Source: Atriophallophorus winterbourni
Lineage: Eukaryota > Platyhelminthes > Trematoda > Plagiorchiida > Microphallidae
Length of the DNA: 64,000 nt
Direction: 5' to 3'
Assembly (NCBI GenBank): GCA_013407085.1
Contig: JACCGJ010008390.1
Span: 1 to 64,000 of the forward strand
The position numbers and the translations under genes were made by a program. This document shows, piece by piece, positions 22,292 through 34,700 of this stretch. The notes under the pieces were generated by a model. That model was not told where the DNA came from and searched no databases. It saw only the letters and a program-made list of their open reading frames with translations. Numbering within the stretch: the first letter of the stretch is position 1; the number at the start of each line of letters is the position of its first letter.

Positions 22292-22500
22292 TTCCACTGG
22301 TACAAAGCTAACTGAACCCAATCTTACTGTCTCCACCTGATGATGGCAAACAGCCAGAAACCGGTAGTGGTGTGTAAGTGTGGGGGATGTGAGCAACACA
22401 TTACTTTGGACATCCATAAGCGCCTTGAGCGGTTGACCAAGAATCACTACGCGATTCTGTGTTTGAACAACGTGGTTCTTTTGTACGTATGTAAACAAAT
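22199..22500 (+). repeat. 230-bp repeat family C, 1.3 units
   Basis: The TTGACCA-GAATCACTACG-GATTCTG block recurs at about 234 bp spacing (22199 and 22433). One unit holds the best hammerhead match of the window. Confidence 0.8.
22331..22372 (+). ncRNA. Hammerhead ribozyme motif (complete core) in family C repeat
   Basis: Seen in order: CCAC (22333-22336), CTGATGA (22337-22343), stem II TGGC/GCCA (22344-22347 with 22353-22356, loop AAACA), GAAA (22357-22360), ACCGGT self-complementary stem III (22360-22365), cleavage-site base A (22366), then GTGG (22367-22370) pairing with CCAC as stem I. All invariant core positions of the hammerhead are met (C3UGANGA, G12AAA, A15.1-U16.1, H17 not G). Stem III cannot close as a hairpin, so a dimeric fold would be needed. 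Activity is inferred, not shown. Confidence 0.75.
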
Positions 22501-22768
22501 GGATAGTCATTATCGTTCACAAGCCTTACACGCTTATCAGTCGAAGTCTCATTACAGGTCACGTGCGGTGCAAATCGCAAAAAGTACATTTAAGAGAAGC
22601 ACTATCACTGCTAACCGGGACCATGCACTTTGCGCAGAGGTGAACTTTGATCTATTCCGCTTAGACAAAATCGGCTAATAATTTCATCTGATCCACATTA
22701 TGGACTCATTAATTCATCCATTTTATATTGTCGTTTCATGCACTTTCTTTATATTGCGTTAACAGTCA

Positions 22769-25700
22769 ATGTGTCATGGTCTCGCGAGGTTGCTTCGCAA
22801 TTGCGCGTTGATTCCGGTGCTTTGCGTCTGCAATATACTTTATCACATTTGCAAAGCGTAAGTCTTTATTGTAAACGTTGTCCGTATAAATTCAGAGATG
22901 CGATTACAAAAGCAAATCGAGTGTGATTATTGAAATATGTGACTTTGAAATTCTACGCTTTGCGACAGTTTAGAGACATTATGACATTTTGTAGTTACCA
23001 ATGGAGTCGAACATTTGAGAAATAGAGGCTACTCAATCGTAGCTCGTCAACCGTTTAATGATCGATAATAATGTCTTTAAAGGCAATGGTAGTTGAAGAT
23101 GGTATTTTTAAGATGATGCATATCCGGACAACCGAATCTTCTTTTTACTGCAGTTTGCATCGCCGTGTATCTTGTATGTGAAATTGATTTGCGTCCTCGC
23201 ATTCACAAGCTAGAATTCGTCGAGAGTTAGCTGAGTTTAGTATCACTTAGTGGAATCTCACATCCATTTTCCATCTTTATTTTATTTATAATGAGCATAT
23301 CACAAACGTAGCTCAAATGTACAATCGCGACACAAGAGTAGCCGCGATTTATTAAAGTCAAACCGATGCATTCTCCCAATCATAGATTCTAACTTTTTCT
23401 TTCCAGTGAAGTTTAAGATCTCGTTGTCGTAAATTATGTTCTTTTGGCAGATAAAATGCACTTGATGAGGTGGTTTGAATGTTCATTTGTATGAAACTTG
23501 GATTTTGAGACTGAAAAATGTGAAGCGTTTTCGGTAACAGAGCCGATGTTGTGGGAATGGAAATATACTCTTTAGGGTTCTTGTTTTTTTGTTCGTATGT
23601 TTGTATGAATGTATGTATTGAAGAACCCAAAGGGTAAAATCCTGGCCATCTGATCAGTTAGGTAAAAATCAACTTGAAATTGAGAAATAATTGATGTCAA
23701 TATGTTGCTAGCTCACGGCCGGTCGTAATTAGTGTTTCACTGGTTGACCTAATTGGAAGCATAATTCTAAACTACATAATAACAAACGAATATATTCTTC
23801 TTTGTATTCCTCGTATTGAAAATGCGATTTGCATCCACTCGGATGAGGGAGATGAAACAGCCTTTAGTATTAACCACACAGATGAATATTCACACAATCA
23901 AAAGTCGCAACACGCAAGGAGAAGACGAAGCAAGGGGAATTCAGTAGTAGTCAAACAAATAGATGAGTATCGTACAAGGAAGATAATACGCAAAGTAGTG
24001 TCGAAGATACACAAAATAGGAATTACAGTGAATGACGCTACAGACGCTTAACCGAAGTTTAAACCGAGTTCAAAACCCATCTCCCACTAGCTAGTTAAAA
24101 TGGTCGTATTCCGAAAGATCTACTCTATGATGATTTGCGGTACAAAGACGTTTACAAAAGAGATATGAAAGCTATTGGGATTGACCCCGCGAGTTGGGAA
24201 GAACTTGCTCTTGACCGCTCGCATTGGAGGCATTGTGTAAAGCGTCGTCTACAAGCTGGGAAGGAGCAGATACAGCTCTTAGCTGCTGAACGCAGATCAC
24301 GCCGCCGGCGTGCAATTTACGCCCTACAACCGAGTTCTACGTATCGTTGCAAGCGCTGCAGGAGAGATTGTTCCTTCCGAATCGGACTGTTTGGTCATTC
24401 GGATATCTGTTGAACATGAAAATTCATGCGATTGTGATGAACATCCATGGTCGACAGGAGGCCAACAACAGCAACGTACATTTAATTAAAGCGAATACTC
24501 ATAGCTCAGTGCATGAATGTTGAATTTTTGTGTTCGCTGGGCTGGTATTGTAGAAGTAGGATGTATCGTCATCAAGCAAGAAGTAATTTTCGGACGAAGT
24601 GATCTGCGTAACGGTAAGTCAGAAACATTATTAACGCTTTACAATATGAGATATGATTGCTAATATGATAGACCACAGTAAGGATTAAGTTTGACAACTC
24701 CTACTAAGCATAAGCTAGAAAGCTGTGACAAGTATTTATGTTGAATATGTACTTGTATGTACTATACGAGACTGCTCATTTTAGAGGCACTATGTAGAGC
24801 GACATGTCCAAGCTGTGCAAGAATAGATGCAGCTCTTGGCTGCTGAACTCAGATCACGCCGTCGGTGTGAAACTGATGCCGATCGACCGAGTGCCGCCTA
24901 TATTTGTGAGCTCTGTGGGAGAGCTAGTCACTCCCGAATCGAACTGTTTAATCATTCTGAAAGCTGCGGAGCATGAAACCATCATGCGCTCGTGATGTAC
25001 ATCCATGGTCGACATCGACCGAAGGAGGCCAACAATACATGGCATCATATGATTATGTGTTATTTCTTTTTCATGAACTAATAGTTACTGTGCTATGGTA
25101 ATTGTGAATCTATCTGCTTTTTCTGACCATAATATTGTTGAATTTGGGATCATGTATTTCGACATGGTTATTATTGTTTATTTTATATTGTGTCTGTTTA
25201 TTTTCAAAACATTGAGGGTCACAACATTTGATTTTAGGAGAATCGAGGATTAATTGTTCTATTATTAACGCTACAGAGTCTACGAAGCTAAGATTTAATT
25301 TGTTTTACGAGTGCGACATCGGTTAAATTCTCCACTCTCCACTTGCAGACATTATTACTGGCATGCGTTCCACCACATACGCTGGTGAGTACTCAGATTA
25401 TCATGCAATTAACGAAATTGTTTTTGCTAAAATAATGCGCTAACTCAATGAACAGTGACCTTGAGAATTAAACTTAGGTAAATGGTGAAAAAATATTTTG
25501 TACGATGCACTTTCACACTTGTAATGCAACAGGAAATATTTCAACACGAATGCTTTACGTCATTTCACTTGGTATCGCTAGCGGTCAAAATCGTAAATGC
25601 GGTGAACTCCGTGGCATGAACATACTTGTCAGATTGGGAAAATATTTCAATACATTATTTGCACGATTGTTCCAGTTTATTTAGTAGAGTAGGGCGACAA

Positions 25701-28700
25701 CACATTACAAAGTCGGTGGAGAATTACCAAACGAAGTAAATTTTTGATTTCACTATTGGGTTAAATTGGTACATCTGATCGTATCCAATCATGAAAAGAT
25801 AGAATAAACAGCGTACCAGAATAAAACGCATGGGCCGAATGTGTTGAACCTTTTGTCAGTTCCCCACTGTTAAATAGGGTTCGTACGTCGAACAACGATG
25901 GTTCAATAAAGAATCACAGTGATTCCCGGCCAAACGGTCAAAGCCGCTCAAAATGACCAAAGATTCTTTATTTGAACATTGTTGTTCGTCGTACGCATCC
26001 GATTTATCTGTGACATGCAAGATTAACTTTATTTACCACTTTACCAATGTTTCAATGCTCACTGAACATAAGCTTACTATCTCCACCTGGTGGCGGCAAA
26101 CAGCCATAAAACGGTTGTGGAGTCAAATTACTTGCTTAATTGACATCATTATACCCGTACGTCAGTTCACTGACTGCGCTTAACATTGGCCTGGCTATTT
26201 AACTTTCTGCGTGCAGGCTGATCAACGTATATCCCGGTTTCATTGGCGCAGTACATAAATATTTTACGTCTCCATTGTTGATAATTGAAGTACAATTTTT
26301 CGATCTTCTGTGTTTAGATCGAAGAGACAAAATATTTCTTCTCTTTTTTTCTCTAGAAGCGTAATTTATAGGTAGTATAATGCATAGTGCAAATTCCCAC
26401 AAAGACAGATTCCAGTGCAAACTACAGAGCGTAGTGCATGGGGCAATTATTCATTAATGATGCATCCCCCGATTCTATGACACAGGCTGGCTCAAGAGAA
26501 CTGGTATGGCAGCTCTAAATCGGTCTTAGCTGAACTCTTTACATGAAACATGAAAAGAAGCAATTTGATAGACATTTTCACCACAAACGGTTAACAAGAG
26601 CCTTCTTTTAAGAACGCAACCAAAAGCTTTCTCGTACATCGCGATATCAGCGATTTTTCACTCCTTTCGCCTCACTATATCTCTACCAAAAGGAGATAGT
26701 AATTGAATAGTTGAGAATACATGTATCTCGTTGATATTTTATTATAGCGTAACGTGTCTTTTTCGGCATTAAACATTGATGAAACGCTGAAATTTCGAAT
26801 ATTTTAGCATAATGCTTTTGTATTCTTCTTCAGCTTCAAAGTAAAATGGAGAAATAAGCTTGGGTAACAAGACCATGATGACAAAGACGAGTGTTTTGGC
26901 TGTGCGGTGATTTTAAAGTGTTTGGTTGCTTTGTGGTTCAGCAGATGGTTGACCCCATACGAAAAAAGCGTTCATTAAAGCAGCGTTTCGAGTTCATATT
27001 TAGGCAGTATAGTAATGACTAAATAAACTATCCAATAAGCCTAAATTCTTTTGAAAAAAGGAATTGATATCTGCCTTCTGATTACCATTTTATCTAAATT
27101 TAACAATAGCTTAAAAATTTGCAGGTACCGCTACTACTCCTAAAATGTAGTGATAAAATGATATTGATGTCCGTTTAATAGTTGATACAGATTAGTTTCA
27201 TATTTCGATGTTTACTTTTACAGGTACAGTATTGAACCGCATTTATTGTATCCAAATATCAGGTATGTGCCTATAGCCTTTCACACCAACCCTTTCAAAG
27301 ATATCTCCAACAAAAATATTCGTTGAACCTACATAACCTCGCCGCCTAAAGATATATTCAATCAAAATTTACAAAACGATAGTGCTTCAAATGCATATTA
27401 GTAGTAGCTTTCTAAAATAGAACAATACTTAATCAAACAAGTAGCGCTTGTAGCGCTTACCATTCATCCAATGTTTCAAGCGCATGCGGATCCTGATCTT
27501 ACTGTCCTTACCTGATGAGTGGAAACAGCACAAAACCGGTCGTGGGGTGTGTGTGATCGAAATGCATGCAAATGAATATTTTGGAACACAATCAGATTCG
27601 GCTAATGCTTCGTTGTCGTTGACAGTTTACCAACTTGTAATCAATCAAATGTTTCAGGCTTTTATCATACCCGGCAAACATAAAAAATAGCTTCAGTTAG
27701 TCATGAAACAATTAATAGATGCTAAACGAAAAATGACTTCCTGCCGTACAGCAGAAGGTGAGGTGGGCAGCTGGGTCCCATGTTGATGATCTAGCTATCC
27801 AAATGCCAAAAAGTATCCAACAATGTTGCAGGCTAAACGCAAATTTGACCCGCTACTACGCATTGAAATGCGAACAAACTCTATAATGTTCCGATTCATT
27901 GCACACCATTCCGTCATTTTGCTTGTCTTGAACTGTAGAACCGCTGTGAGATGGAAATTGCTCAGGGATTCCAAGTCAAATTGTGAAACGTCTATAATTG
28001 ACAAGTGCTTTCGTCTACTACAATTTCTGCCTCACTAACGATTTTTGGTTATTTACCGTCATCAGATAAGTACGGTAAGATTGTGGTTTTGCATTCAGTG
28101 AAACAATGCATTTATTATCGGGAAAATATTTATTCTCATGAGAATTGGACGGTCTCGTAGGCAATAAAAAATAGAATGAAATTTTACGGCCGCGCATATT
28201 ACCAATTAACATGAGAATATGATATGATCGCCATGTCGGGTATAGGTTGTTTGTGGATTCACAGACAAATGCGTTGAGAACGAAACCTGTAAAAAGGATT
28301 AGCATAAAACTTTAGCGAGAAAAATGTAATCTGTAGCATTCTGTAAGATTAGTTTTTAGGTAGCGTTTCGCCTCTGACAGAAAAGCGCGGTCAGACCATT
28401 CATCCACTAGTTCAAGCATGTCGCATGCATGTCAAATATAAAACTTTATTTCGTTTTAACTAGTTGCGGAATGTTGCTGATGTTTCCGAAACGATTACCT
28501 AGACACACATCAAGTATTCTTATTACCAAGGTTTACTTGCTTTACAGCCCATAGGTATTTGATCATATAATTTTGCGAAGACGGTGTCAGTTACAAACGA
28601 TCCATAGTCCCAACAACAGACAAAAAGAATAGATAGACAAAACGTCGATAGAGAAGCCTCCAAATGTAAACTTTCAAAAATGCGTCACAAATTGAAAAAA

Positions 28701-31700
28701 ATGAGTAAAATAGACATTATATTGTTGCGAAAATAAAGAACTTCATTGCGTAATAAAACCTCCATGAGTCAATGTCACATTGAGAGACAGTTGGGGCAGG
28801 TTATTGCCGATAACGGTAGGTTGTAACGAACAAGATATCAAGTTGTATACGAATGCACGATATAGCTTGGCGGTTGTTTGATTACCCAGTCATAACAGTC
28901 CGTCGGAAGCACATTAACACGTTTCCTGTGAAGGGACCCACCGGTGGGTCCCCCTTAGTTCTCCGTGGCTGTGAAGGGACCCACTGGTGGGTCCATGTGG
29001 AACACAGTTAGTGACGTCGATTTTCGTTGAAATTTGTTTAACGTCCAACGTAGTTGCTGAGATAGTTCCACAGGAAACCTGAACATCACGTGAAGTGGTT
29101 TCGATATACCGTTGAATGTAGCTAATTTATTTTCAAAAAATGTATACAATTGGTAATGAACGGCGAATTTCTCCTTATTTAATTCAATGATATATGGTTA
29201 AAAAGTTAATACTTTACAACACCAAATGATGACGGTAGGGATGAGAATGTGAAAAATGTAATAGTATAAAAGGAATAGAGATTATCAAATGTAGGCTCAC
29301 GAATGGTATTCTTTTGCATGTTTAAGTTCAATTTCACATTATACATCGTCAAACAAGGAGAGTCTACCTCATGTTGGGTTAGAGATTTGAAACGAAATAT
29401 AGCACGTATGGCGAAAAAATGGCGCCGACAATCAATACAGAAAGTTGGGACGTAAAGGGATAAGGTATGTCAGCGTATCACTTTCTCATCACACACATCA
29501 ATCAAGTGTTTTTGTGGATGTCCTACGGTAGACAAAATTCTATAGGTCAGAATAATATCGCGCCATATCCTACTTTGGGAAAAATTACAAAAACCCAGGC
29601 ATCGCAATATTTCGTTGCACGGAACATTGCTCTATGATAGATTTTATCAAAGAGAGCAATATCTTTTCGCAGCCAATGAGTCCAGACCTCTACCGCATAC
29701 TCAATCGTAGGGCGAAGGTAGACAGCCATTATTCTTGGTAACGTTACCAGGCAGAATCTTCAAAACATTCTTCTTTTAAACAACTCATTATGGTTTTATC
29801 AAAACTTTTGCAATTCGAAAGCATTACTTTCTTGTCGTTTCTTACTTTTTTCAGTGGATTGAGTGTCGTTATTCCATCAAAATATTACTATACCATCGGA
29901 CTATTTTCTTCTGCAGTTCTCGGTAAGTAAAGATGTAATAAATACCATTAAATATTTCATAATTCTATTGATTTTTACTGTTTGTTTTTCCAGCGTTGGC
30001 AACATACTGGTTCTGGTTTCTTGTCCGTGAAGACTGGGCAAGCAGTTATCCCCACCGCGTATCATCCTCGTATTCAATTCGACAAGCAACATCACGGTAT
30101 TTGGCGTTTATTGGTTGCATTGTTCTTACTGTTCTAGCGTCCTATCCGGTAAGTACTAGAAGAGGTCTCCTTGTTCATATTAGTCGTATACACAGATTCA
30201 ACGGAGTATTAATAAAGAACAATGGTTTAGTTGTGCTATGTACAAGATTCTATTACTGTTATGAGGATTGATTTGGATGCAGAAATAATTTTGGTCTTGG
30301 ATTAAAAATATCATTTATCGCACTTTAATATCTTTTATCCGTTTTTTGTGCAAATTTCTAATAGGTGTTTAAATTAAAACTGACCTGAATTTACTGTATA
30401 GTCTAGAAAACAGTGGGTCGCTTGCAGTATTTAAATAATCCTTTTGGTATCTTGTTTCGACTAAACATTACATGGCAAATTTTAGTGGATTTATGTTTAA
30501 TTGAACCAAAATGCTCATTTTGATGCAGTTCCATCACACACATCCCACGATCGGTTTCGTGATGTTTTTCCTAATCAGGTCATCATCATCATCATCATGA
30601 AGAACAAGTCTGGAGCCAGACAAAGTGCCAAGCAATATGAAGCAGGAAAAGCAGATAAGCAAGCGCGTGGAAGATGGAAAGCAAGCAAGCGGAATACGCA
30701 AAAGCAAATGCACAAAAAGCAGCTGGTTTTTGTAGTTTCACTGCATCCGATTTATTTTGTGTTTTTGTGTTTTTATATAAAATAATACCGGATAAAAATA
30801 ATTATGACACACATAATAAAATACACTGGTGCCACTGACTTCGGTTTGTAGCCATATCGCGTAAGGTTTCCAGCCAACTATTAGGTGGAGCTATTGGACC
30901 CCACCCAGGCAAACAAATACGCCCAACTGAGCCTAGCGCTACGGTGAGTTTCTTCATCCCACGTCATGGACTGGCCACCCGATCTTTTCTCCCAGCTTCC
31001 GTCAGGCTCTGCGAATAAGGCGCGGTACGGTAAACGGTGAGTAGGCATTCTTAAAACATGTCCCAACCATCGCAAGCGAGCAAGCATCAGCATTTCTCTC
31101 AGTCCGTGGCCACCCGGTCCTAACACCCGCTTGCAGACATCTATATTTGTAACACGAAGCTGCCACCGAATGCGAGCAATTCTACCAATCAGGTAGGGAC
31201 AATATGATCTACATGTGTTTGGGAACATTTGATTTAATGGGTTCGACATACCAATCTAATCCAACAGTGACATACAAGTGGAACTGGTTTACCATTCTTC
31301 CACTGTTTCAAGCGCATGAGGATCCTGATCCTATTGTCCATACTTGATAAGTGCAAAATGGGGAAAATCATTCGTGGTGTTTGTGTGTGCGATGGAAATG
31401 CATGCAAATGAGCATTTTTGTTCAAATAAAAATAAATACACTAAAACTGTCCGTGTATAGGTTTCACCCCATCTACATATGTATGGGCATATGCGATTGG
31501 ACAGGTTGGCCCTGCAGCCTTATCCAACAGTGGTTTACAAGTGCAACTTGTTTATATTTATTTGATTTAAATTTGAATCCACTTGCATCTGAAGAAAATG
31601 ATTTCGGAGTTGGCCATAGGTTGGCAAACGTTGAATATTTAGAGGGCTACCTACGTTATTTACGTAGATGTGTTGCGAATCTCTTTCGGTAACACAATAT

Positions 31701-34700
31701 GTTATACGTTAGCGTGGATGCTCTGGAATTCCACATTGTACATTGCTATCGGATGGGATAATCTAGTAAATTCAGGCTCGCGATATCAGAGATTCTGCGT
31801 TGGGTCGTCACCATGAATGTATAACAACTTGTATCCAACTTTCGAAAAATATCCAGCATCTTGCTAGATACAACACAATAATCCATATATCATGTTACTC
31901 CTTCTCATACGACTGCTTTACATGAAGTCCTGTTTTAGTGAACTTAAAGGCAATCTAAGCCTGGAGATTAGAATTCTGAAAATTTTCTACATGTAGTGGG
32001 ATATTTAACAATCGTTTTCCAATACTACTCGTAACCTTGCTCATATTAGGCCTCGGAGCGTTAAATATCCTAAAGCAAGAATAATGCTATTGCTTTCTAA
32101 TGATATGTGTACGCGAATGGTTAGAATCGTTTTCAGGATAAGGTTTCGCATCTGCCGCAGATTCTTCTTCGGAACAGAAACCTGTTTGTATTTATATACG
32201 TATCACAATGTGTGCTTGACCGTAGCATGAAGCAGCTTATCGTGGCTGTACCATGCCCCGTAAGCAAGATTTCCAAATCGTCACGTACCATGAGGTGCAT
32301 AGGGTAATTTGGTTACACTGGCAGGCCACACTAATAAATGGGAGAAACTTTGTAAGCTATTGTGATTTAATTAACCAAGGCTCACTGAATCTGATATTAC
32401 TGTCTCCACCTGATGACGGCAAACAGCCACAAACTGGTAGTTGTGTGTAAGAGATGGGGATGTGAGCATTGGTTTATTTAATTATATTTTATTAATTTGC
32501 ACAAATAGTAAATTCACAAAGCAGGTACTCCCACGGATAATTAACACCTATATCCGGCCAGCAATAGAGTACGCTGCTCAAGCATGGTCCCTATGGTTAC
32601 AGAAGGACATGGTCTTGCTATAACACGTACACCATCGCGCAAAAAAGTGACCATACGAGGAGACGATTGCAACTCCGACGCTATTTGACTGTACGTACAG
32701 CCATGTCAGTTGGTGATTTGATCATGCTGTTCAACATTCTGTGTACGGTGAATCACCCACTTGAACACGTTTTTAATCGGGAAAAATGCATATGGTAGCA
32801 GATATCGTGTCTACAAATTAACGATTCCACACTCTAGATCAAATTGCCGAAGGTTCTTCTCTGCTGTCTGAGTTTGTTTTATATAGAGCTCTAAGATCCC
32901 ACATATCATTTTTTTGCATTAAGCCCGAACAACTTCGGACATCAGTACATAAGCTGACTTTCCATACTGATAAAACATCTTTGTTCTTTTTATGTAAACC
33001 GATATTTTTAATCTATGCTTACTGTAGGGTATTTGCTATTTAGACTATCAAGACCTTTAATTATCACATCTACTTCAATAAGCTAACGCCTTACAAAAGA
33101 GTTAAGGTTTGAAATAGCCGTGTTGCTTTATATTACATAACGCCGTGCCAGATTTCGGTGTTATAGATGAGTGAAATCGACATTTCATCTCTTTTCATGG
33201 GCTGTACACATTATGGCGAAGAGAAGCACGTTTGACAGACCTTCCTAACATGGTGTGTATTCGTATGCCACTGTCCATACTTGGATGCCATTGTTGCATA
33301 GGGTTCGTACAACGAACCACGATGTTCAGACACAGAATCACAAAGTGATTTTTGGTCAAGCACTCAAGGCGCTTATGGATGACAAAAGTAATGTGTTGCT
33401 CACATCCCCATCCCTTACACTTTGTGATTCTGTGTCTGAACACCGTGTTTCGTTGTACGAACCCTATATAACAGTGGCATTCAAGTATAACTTTGTTTAG
33501 CACTTTTCCACTGTTTCAAGGCTCACTGAAACTAATCTTACTGTCTCCACCTGATGATGACAAACAGCCAGAAACTGGTATTGGTGTGTGAGTGCGGTGG
33601 ATGTGAGCAACACATTACTATGGTGTGTATTCATTTTATACTGCTACAAACGACAGCGGTCATTGTCGGTTTAAACTGCCTCTCATGCATAAAAACGCCT
33701 GACAAAAGTTGTAACCATAGACAAAATATAAAGATAAAATATACATAGAATGAATGTTGCCTTGGTGTGCATGAACGAGGGATAGGAGCAGCACTATAAT
33801 TTACCGTCTCTAAACATCTCGAACGCTTACTCAATAGTCACTATGTGATTGTGAAATTGAACACCATAGTTTGTTGTACGAACCCTATTTCACAGTGGCT
33901 TCATAGTCTAACTTTTCTCACCATTTCTTCACTATTTAGAGGCTCATTGATGGTGTGTGGGGCAGGGATGTGAGCAACACGTGTCGGGTCTGTTAATGAC
34001 TGTATCGCATTACAACCGGATCTAAGCATCTTATTTCGTTGGTCCCAGTTAAATGAGTTACCATTTAACCCTGCGAAATGTAAAATGCTGCAGCTTGGGA
34101 AATCTCTGCACCACACGTATCAGCTTGGCACGCAAGATCTCGTCTGGACCACAGCAGAAAAAGATCTGGGTATCTGGGTTTCGTTTAACCTGAAGCCTGG
34201 ACAGCATTGCCGGATGTTGTACAATAAAGCTTGCCGTATCTTGAGTCTTCTCAAAAGAATATTCCGGATTTTTACGCCCGAAACCCTACCCCGGGTAATT
34301 AACACGTATATACGTCCTGTTATGGAAGATTCCATCCAAGCCTGGGCACCATGGCTGAGGAAGGATATCGAACTACTCGACAGGATTTATCATCGTGCTA
34401 CAAAGTTGGTCTCCCGGTACAGAAATTTGCCTTTCACATAGCGAATGTTAAAACTGAACCTACAAGATTTTACCCAACGGCGGATACGTAGTGACCTTAT
34501 GTTGACCTTCAAAATCCTGCATTCGGTAAACCATCCCCTTAAACACTTGCTAAAGCCCAATGACCTTACTAGAACACGAACACATTCAAAGGCTTTAAGC
34601 ATTCCGCATTCTCGATTGGATATACGTCGTAATTTTTTCTCCGTAATAATTTGTTTCACTTGGAACTATTTGCCTGAAGAAATCACACGATCAGAATCTG

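Noticed and set aside
23358..23630. 90-codon minus-strand frame
   Set aside because: AT-rich intronic sequence, no family likeness and no partner exons.
28361..28400. Another hammerhead of the ACGT type
   Set aside because: GAAA and the GGT/ACC stem I are visible on the minus strand, but the first box reads CTGACCG, so the core is broken; noted only as a probable relative of 44929-44973.
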